Of a DNA stretch of 64,000 bases, positions 1 through 7,672 are shown in pieces. A program made the translations under genes and the position numbers. Positions within the stretch are counted from its first letter, which is position 1. Every line of letters starts with the position of its first letter. This DNA comes from Elusimicrobiota bacterium (GTDB lineage: Bacteria; Elusimicrobiota; Elusimicrobia; Elusimicrobiales; UBA9959), in NCBI GenBank assembly GCA_003450815.1, contig DMES01000002.1, positions 14,769-78,768 of the forward strand, in the 5' to 3' direction. The notes beneath the pieces were generated by a model. That model did no database searches, had not been told where the DNA came from, and worked only from the letters and a program-made list of their open reading frames with translations.

Positions 1-2
1 GC

Positions 3-632
3 GTTATCCCTTCAAAATTCGGCTGGAGCGATGTTGGCAGCTGGCATTATTTCTATAGCGCGCTTCCCAAGGACGGGAACGGTAATGTTAAATTAGGAGA
101 CGTCCTGGCCCTTGACGCGCGGGACAACCTGCTCTATTCCGGCAGCAGGCTTGTAACGGCCATAGGTGTTAAGAACCTGGCCATTATAGAAACCAGCGAT
201 GCTATTCTGGTTTCGGAGATCAACCACTCGCAGAAAGTTAAAAAGATCGTAGATGAGCTAAAAAAACAGAACAGGCGCGAGCTGGACGAGCATATAACCG
301 TGGAGCGCCCCTGGGGTTCTTACACGGTGCTTGACGACTTGCCCAACTACAAAGTTAAAAAACTTAAAATTTATCCGGGTCACAAAATAAGCTATCAATA
401 CCACAACCGTCGTTCAGAGCATTGGTTTGTTGTCAAGGGTTCGGCTGAGGTTACCTTGGACGGGAAAAAGATGAAAATACGGAAAAACCGTCATGTGGAC
501 ATACCGCTTAAAGCCAGACATATGCTCTTTAATCCGGGCCCGGCGGACCTGGAGATAATAGAGGTCCAGTCGGGCGCTTATTTCGGCGAAGACGATATTA
601 TCCGTTTAAACGATTTCTACGGCAGGAAGTAG
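3..632 (+). CDS. manC: Mannose-1-phosphate guanylyltransferase / mannose-6-phosphate isomerase, C-terminal part (5' truncated by window)
   Basis: The reading frame is open from base 3, so the gene begins before the window and 209 residues are visible. The first residues carry the KFGWSDVGSW motif typical of the nucleotidyltransferase domain of ManC/AlgA-type enzymes. The last ~110 residues (from about base 300) form the type II phosphomannose isomerase cupin, starting ERPWGSYTVL and including a YHNRRSEHW metal-binding segment. The family makes GDP-mannose from mannose-1-phosphate and GTP. The following gene is gmd, so GDP-mannose probably feeds GDP-fucose synthesis here. Whether the isomerase activity is present cannot be judged without the full gene. 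Confidence 0.9.
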   Translation, partial: VIPSKFGWSDVGSWHYFYSALPKDGNGNVKLGDVLALDARDNLLYSGSRLVTAIGVKNLAIIETSDAILVSEINHSQKVKKIVDELKKQNRRELDEHITVERPWGSYTVLDDLPNYKVKKLKIYPGHKISYQYHNRRSEHWFVVKGSAEVTLDGKKMKIRKNRHVDIPLKARHMLFNPGPADLEIIEVQSGAYFGEDDIIRLNDFYGRK

Positions 633-755
633 AGAAAGATGCGTCGAGGCAAGGATGTAAAGACGCAAGGAGGGGTGAAAGAAAATATTCTCAAGACTGC
701 TTTGCATTTTAAGTCTAAGTTGCTTTGCGTCTAAATTGCTATGCATCTAAAGGTG
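633..755. repeat. Degenerate octamer repeat array (family A), manC-gmd gap
   Basis: The gap is made largely of 8-base units such as TTGCTTTG, CGTCTAAA, TTGCTATG and CATCTAAA. They are the reverse complement of the units CAATTTAG and ATGCGTAG seen at 4768-4850, 6797-6877, 7581-7665 and 55291-55368. The array ends in AAAGGTG, which sits at Shine-Dalgarno distance from the gmd start codon. No gene is seen in it. Confidence 0.75.
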
Positions 756-760
756 AATGT

Positions 761-1897
761 ATGAAAAAGGCATTAATAACCGGCATAACCGGACAGGACG
801 GGGCGTATCTGGCGGAACTACTTCTTAAAAAAGGCTATGAAGTGCATGGTGTCAGACGCCGTTCGTCCTCCTTTAATACGGCCAGGATAGACCATCTTTA
901 CAGCGACCCGCACAATAAAGGTGTGCGCCTTAAACTGTATTATGGAGATCTTACTGATTGTCCGGCTTTGGTTCATATCATGCAGAGAGTACGTCCCGAT
1001 GAGGTTTATAATCTTGGCGCTCAGAGCCATGTGGCGGTAAGTTTTGAACAGCCGGAATATACCGGCAATGCCGACGCTCTTGGAACATTGCGCCTGCTGG
1101 AAACCATAAGGATACTGGGACTTGAAAAACATACAAAGTTCTATCAAGCTTCCACTTCTGAGCTGTTTGGGCAGGTACGCGAGACCCCTCAGAGCGAAAA
1201 AACGCCTTTTTATCCGCGCTCACCTTACGGTGTGGCCAAGCTTTACGCCTACTGGATTACCGTCAATTACCGTGAATCCTATAATATGTTCGCTGCCAAC
1301 GGTATACTCTTTAACCATGAGTCGCCACTCAGGGGCGCTACTTTTGTCACTCGCAAAATAACCATGGCGCTGCCGCGGATCCTTCTGGGCCGGCAAAACT
1401 GCCTGTATCTAGGCAACCTTGATGCCAAGAGGGACTGGGGGCACGCAAGGGATTATGTTGAGGGTATGTGGCGTATGCTTCAGCAGAAGCGGCCTGGTGA
1501 TTTCGTTCTTGCCACCGGAGAGCAGCATTCCGTAAGGGAGTTTGTGGATATAGCCGCCCGCAAAATGGGCATGGTTTTGGAATGGAAGGGCAGTGGGCCC
1601 GCTGAGCTTGGTATACTTAAAGCCTTTAAAAAACCATCGGAAGTTGAGTTGTGCCGTGGGGACATAAAAGCCAGGCTTGGAGATGTTTTGGTGCGGGTTG
1701 ACCCGAAATATTATCGCCCCGCAGAAGTGGAAACGTTACTCGGAAATCCGGCTAAGGCTAAGAAAATACTTGGGTGGAAGCCAAAAACTTCCTTTGAAGA
1801 CTTGGTTACTGAAATGGCCATGTCCGATCTGCGGGGTGCGCTTCGTGAATTGCATTTGGAAAAAGGCGGTTTTAAAGTGAAGAGCCGGGCAGAATAA
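761..1897 (+). CDS. gmd: GDP-mannose 4,6-dehydratase
   Basis: This is a 378-residue extended SDR enzyme that converts GDP-mannose to GDP-4-keto-6-deoxymannose. The NAD(P) motif GITGQDG is at residues 8-14. The catalytic residues fall at T132, E134, Y156 and K160, the numbering of the E. coli enzyme. The start at 761 is chosen because [14 protein letters not shown] is the normal N-terminus and AAAGGTG lies just upstream. The longer open frame from 725 would only translate the repeat array. It lies next to manC, and with the fcl-like gene at 25436 it would give GDP-L-fucose. Confidence 0.95.
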   Translation: MKKALITGITGQDGAYLAELLLKKGYEVHGVRRRSSSFNTARIDHLYSDPHNKGVRLKLYYGDLTDCPALVHIMQRVRPDEVYNLGAQSHVAVSFEQPEYTGNADALGTLRLLETIRILGLEKHTKFYQASTSELFGQVRETPQSEKTPFYPRSPYGVAKLYAYWITVNYRESYNMFAANGILFNHESPLRGATFVTRKITMALPRILLGRQNCLYLGNLDAKRDWGHARDYVEGMWRMLQQKRPGDFVLATGEQHSVREFVDIAARKMGMVLEWKGSGPAELGILKAFKKPSEVELCRGDIKARLGDVLVRVDPKYYRPAEVETLLGNPAKAKKILGWKPKTSFEDLVTEMAMSDLRGALRELHLEKGGFKVKSRAE

Positions 1898-1921
1898 TAG
1901 GCCGATTTAATATAGTGCAAC

Positions 1922-2875
1922 ATGAACAAAGCTTTAATAATAGGAGTAAGCGGCCAGGATGGGGCGTATCTGTCAAAATCACTCTTAGCAAAAGGCTATA
2001 GGGTCTTTGGTTCCTCAAGAGAGATTAATAACAATAATTTCACCAATCTAAAAACCCTTGATGTTTTTGACAAGGTTTCCGTGCTGCCGCTTAATCCCAG
2101 CAGGTTTTCCGAGGTTTTCGCGATTGTTAAAAATGTCGTACCGGATGAAATTTATAATCTGGCCGGGCAAAGTTCGGTCAGCCAGTCTTTTTTGCGGCCG
2201 CTTGAGACCATAGAAAGCATAGCCTCTTCCACCGTCAATCTGCTAGAGGCGGTTCGCATTTCGGGGGCTCAGATCCGCTTTTACTCCAGCGTTTCCAGCG
2301 ACTGTTTCGGAGGCACTGACTTTCACGCCGACGAAAGCACCTCTTTTAATCCCAAAAGCCCTTATGCAATAGCTAAAGCAATGGCTTTCTGGGCAACCAA
2401 AAATTACAGGCTGGCGTATGGTATTTTTGCCTGTTCAGGCATACTTTTTAATCATGAGTCTCCCCTCCGGAACGAAAATTTTGTGACAGGTAAAATAATC
2501 AATACCGCACTAAGAATAAAAAATGGCTCAAAGGAAAGGCTTAAGCTGGGCGATATTTCAGTCATAAGAGATTGGGGCTGGGCTGAAGAATTTGTGGAAA
2601 GCATGTGGCTGGTGCTTCAGCAGAAAAAACCTGATGATTTCGTGATTGCGACAGGTGAAAGTAATAGCCTTGAGGCACTGGTGCGCGAAGCTTTTCTCGC
2701 TTTCGGCCTTAATTGGAAAGACCATGTGGATTTTGACGCTTCTTTTTTACGGCCGTTGGACATAAAGGCAGAATACGCGAACCCAGCCAAGGCTTCTGAA
2801 ATACTCGGCTGGAAGGCGAAGTTTAAAATGCGAGATGTGGTGCATGCGTGGGGCAAGGCGTTGGGAAATATATAA
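1922..2875 (+). CDS. GDP-mannose 4,6-dehydratase-like SDR (second, divergent copy)
   Basis: The protein has 317 residues and resembles Gmd over most of its length: GVSGQDG at residues 8-14, then SPYAIAKA with Y148 and K152, and NHESPL and RDWGW segments. It is about 60 residues shorter than the first copy. The Gmd catalytic Glu (E134) aligns with Asp127 in SSVSSDCFG, and Thr132 aligns with Ser125. It may be a dehydratase with a different substrate, or a reductase/epimerase acting on the Gmd product (Rmd enzymes are of similar size). It starts 24 bases after gmd without an obvious Shine-Dalgarno site. Confidence 0.75.
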   Translation: MNKALIIGVSGQDGAYLSKSLLAKGYRVFGSSREINNNNFTNLKTLDVFDKVSVLPLNPSRFSEVFAIVKNVVPDEIYNLAGQSSVSQSFLRPLETIESIASSTVNLLEAVRISGAQIRFYSSVSSDCFGGTDFHADESTSFNPKSPYAIAKAMAFWATKNYRLAYGIFACSGILFNHESPLRNENFVTGKIINTALRIKNGSKERLKLGDISVIRDWGWAEEFVESMWLVLQQKKPDDFVIATGESNSLEALVREAFLAFGLNWKDHVDFDASFLRPLDIKAEYANPAKASEILGWKAKFKMRDVVHAWGKALGNI

Positions 2876-2890
2876 TTGCGGAGGCTCCTT

Positions 2891-3673
2891 ATGAAAGTCG
2901 TAATTCTGGCGGGCGGTTTGGGTACCAGGCTTTCGGAAGAAACGGACCTGAAACCCAAACCTATGGTTGAAATAGGCCAGCACCCGATACTTTGGCACAT
3001 AATGAAACTGTATTCCAGTTACGGCTTCAACGATTTTGTGCTTTGTCTTGGCTACAAAGGGTATCTGCTGAAAGAATATTTCGCCAACTACTTCCTGCAC
3101 CAGGCCGATGTTACCATAGATTTGAGAAATAATAAGTTGAAAGTGCATCACAGGAAGGCAGAGCCATGGAAAGTGACCCTTGTGGATACCGGCCTTAACA
3201 CTATGACCGGAGGGCGCATAAAAAGGATAGCAAAGTACGTAGGCAACGAAACCTTCATGCTAACTTATGGCGATGGTGTGGCCGATGTAAACATGAAAAA
3301 GCTGGTGGAATTTCACAAAAAGCACAAAAGGAAGGCCACTATAACCGCAGTGCAGCCGATCGGCAGGTTTGGCGCCATTGACATAGGCCAGGCGGGAGAG
3401 GCCGTGTCTTTCCAGGAAAAACCGCTGGGCGACGGCGCCTGGATAAACGGCGGTTTTTTTGTGCTTGAGCCGGAAGTGTTCAAATATATACGCGACGACG
3501 CTTCAATCTGGGAGCGTCAGCCGCTTGAAACCCTGACCAGAGAAAAACAGCTTTCTGTCTACAGGCATAAAGGCTTTTGGAAATGCATGGATACGCTTCG
3601 AGATAAGCAGGAGTTGGAAAATTTTTGGCGCTCCGGAAATGCCCCATGGAAAGTCTGGAAGGAAGGGCAATGA
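2891..3673 (+). CDS. rfbF: Glucose-1-phosphate cytidylyltransferase
   Basis: This 260-residue nucleotidyltransferase makes CDP-glucose from CTP and glucose-1-phosphate, the first step of CDP-dideoxyhexose synthesis. The N-terminus MKVVILAGGLGTRLSEET and the following KPKPMVEIG are diagnostic. NGGFFVLEP and WKCMDTLRDK near the C-terminus also fit RfbF/DdhA. The ATG at 2891 is preceded by GGAGG at good spacing, so the upstream TTG at 2876 is not used. Its stop codon overlaps the rfbG start (ATGA). Confidence 0.95.
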   Translation: MKVVILAGGLGTRLSEETDLKPKPMVEIGQHPILWHIMKLYSSYGFNDFVLCLGYKGYLLKEYFANYFLHQADVTIDLRNNKLKVHHRKAEPWKVTLVDTGLNTMTGGRIKRIAKYVGNETFMLTYGDGVADVNMKKLVEFHKKHKRKATITAVQPIGRFGAIDIGQAGEAVSFQEKPLGDGAWINGGFFVLEPEVFKYIRDDASIWERQPLETLTREKQLSVYRHKGFWKCMDTLRDKQELENFWRSGNAPWKVWKEGQ

Positions 3674-4776
3674 AAGACAGGTTTTGGGCCGGGAAAAAGG
3701 TGTTCCTTACGGGCAATACAGGCTTTAAGGGAAGCTGGTTGTCGCTGTGGCTAAATAGTATGGGCGCCAAAGTTTATGGCTATGCCCTGAAGCCGCCTAC
3801 CAGGCCCAGCCTTTTTGATCTTTGTTCCATCGGCAAAATAACAAACACAACCATCGCCGATATCCGCGACGCTGGCCGCCTTAAAAAGGCGCTTAAAACG
3901 GCCTTGCCCGATATAGTTATCCATATGGCGGCTCAGCCGCTGGTACGAGAATCTTACCGTGCGCCGGCGGAAACCTACGATACCAACGTGATGGGGACTG
4001 TGAACCTGTTGGAGGCTGTGCGCGCCTGCGGCAGAGTGAGAGCGGTGGTAAATGTCACCACCGACAAGTGCTATGAGAACAAGGAACGTCCGATTGCCTA
4101 TCGCGAAGGCGAGCCCCTTGGTGGTTATGACCCGTATTCCTCCAGCAAGGCCTGCTCCGAGCTGGTCACTTCCGCCTACCGCAACTCATTTTTCAACCCC
4201 ATGTGCTATTCTCTTAACTCTAAACTCTTAACTCCCAACTCACAACTTTCGTCTCACCATGTGGCTTTAGCTTCGGCCCGCGCGGGCAATGTGATAGGAG
4301 GGGGAGACTGGGCGGACGACAGGCTTATACCGGATATAATACGGGCTGCTTTGAGCGGCAAAAAAGTCCTGATAAGGAACCCCCGCGCAATAAGGCCATG
4401 GCAGCATGTGCTTGAGCCTTTGAGCGGATACCTGCTTCTGGCGCAGAAACTTTACCGGAAGGGCCCCGCCTATGCCCAGGCCTGGAATTTCGGCCCGGTG
4501 GAGTCAGACGCTAAAGATGTGGAATGGATAGTAAAACGCATGTTCCAAAAGTGGAGTGTCGCTCCCGGCTATGTTTTGGACTCATCCCGCCATCCGCATG
4601 AGGCCCATTACCTTAAACTGGATTCTTCAAAGGCGCGGCGCGCGCTGCTCTGGCGTCCGCGCTGGAATATCGGCCAGGCGATAGACCGGGTTATTGATTG
4701 GACAGAAGCCTATACGCGCAAAGAAGACATGCGAGGGGTCTGTTTAAGGCAGATAGAAGGATATGAAGAGGCATAG
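3670..4776 (+). CDS. rfbG: CDP-glucose 4,6-dehydratase, with an in-frame repeat insertion
   Basis: This 368-residue SDR converts CDP-glucose to CDP-4-keto-6-deoxyglucose. TGNTGFKG is at residues 14-21, TTDK at 130-133 and the Y156/K160 pair lies in PYSSSKA. The start overlaps rfbF by ATGA. Between the conserved RNSFFNP and HHVALASARAGNVIGG segments there are about 18 extra residues (178-195). Their DNA is five heptamers of the type TTAACTC (4214-4248), the same family found between genes at 53841 and 61297. The stop codon TAG at 4774-4776 lies inside an octamer AGGCATAG that starts the next repeat array. Confidence 0.93.
   Translation: MKDRFWAGKKVFLTGNTGFKGSWLSLWLNSMGAKVYGYALKPPTRPSLFDLCSIGKITNTTIADIRDAGRLKKALKTALPDIVIHMAAQPLVRESYRAPAETYDTNVMGTVNLLEAVRACGRVRAVVNVTTDKCYENKERPIAYREGEPLGGYDPYSSSKACSELVTSAYRNSFFNPMCYSLNSKLLTPNSQLSSHHVALASARAGNVIGGGDWADDRLIPDIIRAALSGKKVLIRNPRAIRPWQHVLEPLSGYLLLAQKLYRKGPAYAQAWNFGPVESDAKDVEWIVKRMFQKWSVAPGYVLDSSRHPHEAHYLKLDSSKARRALLWRPRWNIGQAIDRVIDWTEAYTRKEDMRGVCLRQIEGYEEA
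4214..4248. repeat. Five in-frame heptamers (family B) inside rfbG
   Basis: The units are TTAACTC, TAAACTC, TTAACTC, CCAACTC and ACAACTT, abutting without gaps. They are the reverse complement of GAGTTAA and GAGTTGG units at 53841-53877 and 61297-61333. The insert does not break the reading frame. Confidence 0.85.
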
Positions 4777-4850
4777 CAGTTTAGATGTAAAGCAATTTAG
4801 CGGCAGGGTCATTTAGAGGCACAGCAGTTTGGAGGCACGAAGGCGTAGAA
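4768..4850. repeat. Octamer repeat array (family A) after rfbG
   Basis: Units such as AGGCATAG, CAGTTTAG, ATGTAAAG, CAATTTAG, AGGCACAG and AGGCGTAG run one after another. The first unit contains the rfbG stop codon. Confidence 0.8.
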
Positions 4851-4913
4851 GACATATCTTTTAGCGGTTAAATTTCTGGACTACCGAATTGTTAAGTGTT
4901 GAGCGGAGGGGGT

Positions 4914-5273
4914 ATGGCTGGATTATATAAAGGTCTTAAAGTTTGGGAGAACAGTGTAAACCTCATAAAAAATATATATTCGGTAGCGGAAAAGCTGCCT
5001 AAAAGCGAGGAATATAACCTCAAGCAGCAATTAAAAAGGGCGGTAGTTTCGGTAGCGTTAAACATAGCAGAAGGAAAAGGGCGAAAATCAGCGAAAGAAT
5101 TTTCCAATTTTCTAAATATATCGTTCGGATCTTTATGTGAAGTGGAAGCTATATTAACTTTGTGCCAAGAATTGAACTATCTTTCCAATCTGGAAGATAC
5201 TTTCTCGCGCATAGAAGTGTTATTAAAAATGCTCTCTTCTTTAAAAAATAGTTTGGCTGAGAAACAGTCTTAA
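4914..5273 (+). CDS. Four-helix-bundle protein of the S23 / rRNA-intervening-sequence family
   Basis: This 119-residue, all-helical protein shows the family pattern: LKVWENSVNLIKNIY at the start, then a QLKRAVVSVALNIAEGKG segment and GSLCEVEAIL. The family is found as ORFs in 23S rRNA intervening sequences, next to diversity-generating retroelements (Avd), and as stand-alone genes in many uncultivated bacteria. Its stand-alone role is unknown. The ATG at 4914 follows a strong GGAGGGGG site. It sits between rfbG and a hydrolase gene inside a sugar operon and is flanked by octamer arrays, so it looks like an inserted passenger. Confidence 0.85.
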   Translation: MAGLYKGLKVWENSVNLIKNIYSVAEKLPKSEEYNLKQQLKRAVVSVALNIAEGKGRKSAKEFSNFLNISFGSLCEVEAILTLCQELNYLSNLEDTFSRIEVLLKMLSSLKNSLAEKQS

Positions 5274-5278
5274 ATGTT

Positions 5279-5316
5279 GTCTTTACATCTAAATTGCTTT
5301 GCCTCTTTGCATCTAT
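5279..5316. repeat. Short octamer array (family A) before the MBL-fold gene
   Basis: The units CATCTAAA and TTGCTTTG, followed by TTTGCATCTA, are family A in reverse orientation. They end 8 bases before the next start codon, and no clear Shine-Dalgarno sequence follows. Confidence 0.6.
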
Positions 5317-5323
5317 CACTATC

Positions 5324-6067
5324 ATGGAAATAATCTTCTTAGGCACCAATGGCTGGTACGACACTTCCACCGGCAATACCGTCTGCGCCCTTGTAAAGAC
5401 AAAGCGCTTTGATATTGTGTTGGACGCGGGTAACGGTCTGACCAAACTTGACCGCTATTGCGACGGTTCCAAACCGGTCTATCTTTTCCTCAGCCATTTC
5501 CACCTGGACCACATAATAGGTCTGCACGCCCTGTTGAAATTCAGGTTTCGCAAAGGGCTCACTATATTCGCGCAAAAGGGCGCGCGACGCGTATTGAAAA
5601 CATTCGTAAACGCCCCTTTTACCATGCCTCTGGATAAACTGCCTTATTCCGTAAAAATAGTTGAACTTCCCGACGAAGCCCCAAAGTTGCCTTTTAAGGC
5701 TGAAAGTCTGCCGCTTGAGCATTCCGACCCGGTGCTTGGCTTGCGTCTGCGACTTGACGGTAAAACCATTGTCTATTGCACCGATACAGGCCATTGTGCA
5801 AACGCTCTTAAGCTGGCGAAAAGGGCGGATCTGCTTATCTCCGAATGCTCCCATCTTTCGGGCGAGGAGAACCCCGGTTGGCCTCATTTTAATCCAGAAA
5901 CGGCCGCCAGACTGGCGCTTGTGGCGGGGGTAAAGAATCTCGTGCTTACTCATTTCGCTGCGGACAGATATTCTACCATGCGCCGCAGGACCGCGGCGTT
6001 GCGCGTGGCTCGTAGGATATTTCCCGGCTCCGCCGCCGCAAAAGACGGAATGCGGATGAGACTGTAG
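5324..6067 (+). CDS. Metallo-beta-lactamase-fold hydrolase (RNase Z/ElaC-like)
   Basis: This is a 247-residue cytoplasmic protein. The metal-binding motif SHFHLDH gives H58, H60, D62 and H63, a further Asp lies in CTDTGH, and a C-terminal LTHF supplies another His. The overall shape is that of small single-domain MBL hydrolases related to RNase Z, but the substrate cannot be named. It lies between CDP-sugar genes, so it could hydrolyse a nucleotide sugar or lactone, or be an unrelated passenger. The ATG at 5324 fits the fold's N-terminal strand (MEIIFLGTNG). Confidence 0.8.
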   Translation: MEIIFLGTNGWYDTSTGNTVCALVKTKRFDIVLDAGNGLTKLDRYCDGSKPVYLFLSHFHLDHIIGLHALLKFRFRKGLTIFAQKGARRVLKTFVNAPFTMPLDKLPYSVKIVELPDEAPKLPFKAESLPLEHSDPVLGLRLRLDGKTIVYCTDTGHCANALKLAKRADLLISECSHLSGEENPGWPHFNPETAARLALVAGVKNLVLTHFAADRYSTMRRRTAALRVARRIFPGSAAAKDGMRMRL

Positions 6068-6091
6068 GAATCCGTTACTATGCAGGTAGAC

Positions 6092-6189
6092 AGAATGCAG
6101 AAGTCAGAATACAGAATAGCCGCTCTCAATAAGCTTCCGATAGCTTTTGCCGCTTTCTGGCTTCTGAATTCTGACTCCTGACTTCCTGA
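6092..6189. repeat. Inverted heptamer arrays (family C) before rfbH
   Basis: The left arm has four heptamers (AGAATGC, AGAAGTC, AGAATAC, AGAATAG; 6092-6119). The right arm has the complementary orientation (TTCTGGC, TTCTGAA, TTCTGAC, TCCTGAC, TTCCTGA; 6155-6189). The two arms can fold back on each other. A related array lies at 58814-58841. Confidence 0.8.
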
Positions 6190-6209
6190 ATAACCATACA
6201 AGGACCCCA

Positions 6210-7580
6210 ATGACCCGTGAAGAAATTCTAAACGCTGTAAGGGCCTACCATTCGGTTGCTTTTTCCGTTAAGCCTTTCAATAGGGAAAAGGACACTGTTC
6301 GCTACGCCGGAAGGGTGTTTGACGAAAAAGAACTTGTGGCTCTGGTGGACTCGTCGCTTGATTTTTGGCTGACAGAAGGACGTTACGCCGAGAGTTTCGC
6401 CGAAAAGATCTCGGATTTTCTTGAAGTTGAAAATGTAATCCTGACAAATTCCGGCTCGTCCGCCAACCTGCTCGCGCTTTCGGCTCTGACATCAAAAAAA
6501 CTAGGCAAAAAAAGACTTGTGCCCGGCGATGAGGTTATCACTGTCGCCGCGGGATTTCCTGCGACGGTGACTCCGATTCTGCAGAACGGTCTGATTCCGG
6601 TTTTTGTGGATGTGGAAATACCCACCTACAATGTAAATATTGAAGCCCTTAAAAAAGCTGTTTCACCTAAAACCCGCGCTGTCTTTCTAGCTCATACACT
6701 CGGCAACCCTTTTAATGTTGAAGAGGTAATAAAAATCGTTAAAGAACATGACCTGTGGCTTATAGAGGACAACTGCGACGCGCTCGGCAGCAGATATAGA
6801 TGCGTAGAGGCGCAGCAATTTGGAGGCATAGGAACGTCCCCTCCGCGCCTCCACGCCTCCACGCCTCCACGCTTCCAGTACACCGGCACATTCGGGCATA
6901 TCGCCACAATTTCTTTTTATCCAGCCCACCATATTACCACTGGTGAAGGCGGTGCCGTGGTGACCAATAACGAGCAATTGTCCCAGATCATACGCTCGTT
7001 CAGGGATTGGGGACGCGACTGCTACTGCGCCGGCGGGGAAAACAATACCTGCGGCAAGCGTTTCTCGCAGCAATTCGGTACGCTTCCCCCCGGATACGAC
7101 CATAAATATGTTTATTCCGAGCTGGGCTACAACCTGAAAATGACCGATATGCAGGCGGCTATAGGTTCCGCACAAATGGACAAGCTTGAAATGTTCGGCG
7201 AGAAAAGACGCGGGAATTTCAAGCGTTACCAGAAGATGTTTTCCGCATACTCGCGCTTCCTTCTCCTTCCGGAGGCTACTCCTGGCTCGGATCCCTCCTG
7301 GTTCACCTATATTGTGTCCGTCAGGGACAACGCCCCCTTCAGTCGCAATGACCTGGTGACATTCCTGAACGAGCGCCGGATAGAAACAAGAAACATCTTC
7401 GCCGGCAATATGATTCGCCAGCCGGCTTTTATTGGCAGGCCCTGCCGTGTGCATGGGGAACTGAGCGTTACCGACTTCATCATGAACAATACTTTTTTCC
7501 TTGGAACTTATCCCGGTATGACCGGCGATATGTTCGCCTATGTTGAAGACTGTGTCGCCGAATTTATGGGACGGTTTTAA
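6210..7580 (+). CDS. rfbH: CDP-6-deoxy-4-keto-D-glucose 3-dehydrase (E1), with in-frame repeat insertion
   Basis: This 456-residue DegT-family enzyme is the PMP- and iron-sulfur-dependent C3 dehydrase of 3,6-dideoxyhexose synthesis. The usual PLP lysine is replaced by His (SFYPAHHITTGEGG, about H240), the mark of E1. Cysteines at about 189 (EDNCDALGS), 271, 273 and 281 fit its [2Fe-2S] ligands. Between SRY (196) and TGTFGH (225) there are about 20 residues more than usual. Their DNA (6797-6877) is a family A octamer array ending in three exact CGCCTCCA copies and a CGCTTCCA. The enzyme works with the reductase encoded next. Confidence 0.93.
   Translation: MTREEILNAVRAYHSVAFSVKPFNREKDTVRYAGRVFDEKELVALVDSSLDFWLTEGRYAESFAEKISDFLEVENVILTNSGSSANLLALSALTSKKLGKKRLVPGDEVITVAAGFPATVTPILQNGLIPVFVDVEIPTYNVNIEALKKAVSPKTRAVFLAHTLGNPFNVEEVIKIVKEHDLWLIEDNCDALGSRYRCVEAQQFGGIGTSPPRLHASTPPRFQYTGTFGHIATISFYPAHHITTGEGGAVVTNNEQLSQIIRSFRDWGRDCYCAGGENNTCGKRFSQQFGTLPPGYDHKYVYSELGYNLKMTDMQAAIGSAQMDKLEMFGEKRRGNFKRYQKMFSAYSRFLLLPEATPGSDPSWFTYIVSVRDNAPFSRNDLVTFLNERRIETRNIFAGNMIRQPAFIGRPCRVHGELSVTDFIMNNTFFLGTYPGMTGDMFAYVEDCVAEFMGRF
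6797..6877. repeat. Octamer array (family A) inserted in frame in rfbH
   Basis: It begins with forward units (ATGCGTAG, AGGCGCAG, CAATTTGG, AGGCATAG) and ends with reverse units (CGCCTCCA at 6846, 6854 and 6862, CGCTTCCA at 6870), so the two halves can pair. The frame stays open through it. Confidence 0.85.
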
Positions 7581-7665
7581 AGGCATAGATGCGTAGAGGC
7601 ATAGCAGTTTAGAGGCATGGAGGCATAGCAATTTAGATGCGTAGAGGCGTAGCAATTTAGAGGTG
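7581..7665. repeat. Octamer repeat array (family A) between rfbH and its reductase
   Basis: It starts directly after the rfbH stop codon. Units AGGCATAG, ATGCGTAG, CAGTTTAG, AGGCATGG, CAATTTAG and AGGCGTAG fill almost the whole gap. The final AGAGGTG lies 7 bases before the next ATG and can act as the Shine-Dalgarno site. Confidence 0.85.
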
Positions 7666-7672
7666 TTCTAAT

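Noticed and set aside
4914..5273. Diversity-generating retroelement accessory gene (avd)
   Set aside because: The protein family fits, but no reverse transcriptase, template repeat or variable repeat is found in the window.
6687..7655. Open frame of 322 codons on the minus strand across rfbH
   Set aside because: It is antisense to rfbH and starts in the octamer array (its first residues are repeat-encoded). No family resemblance is seen.
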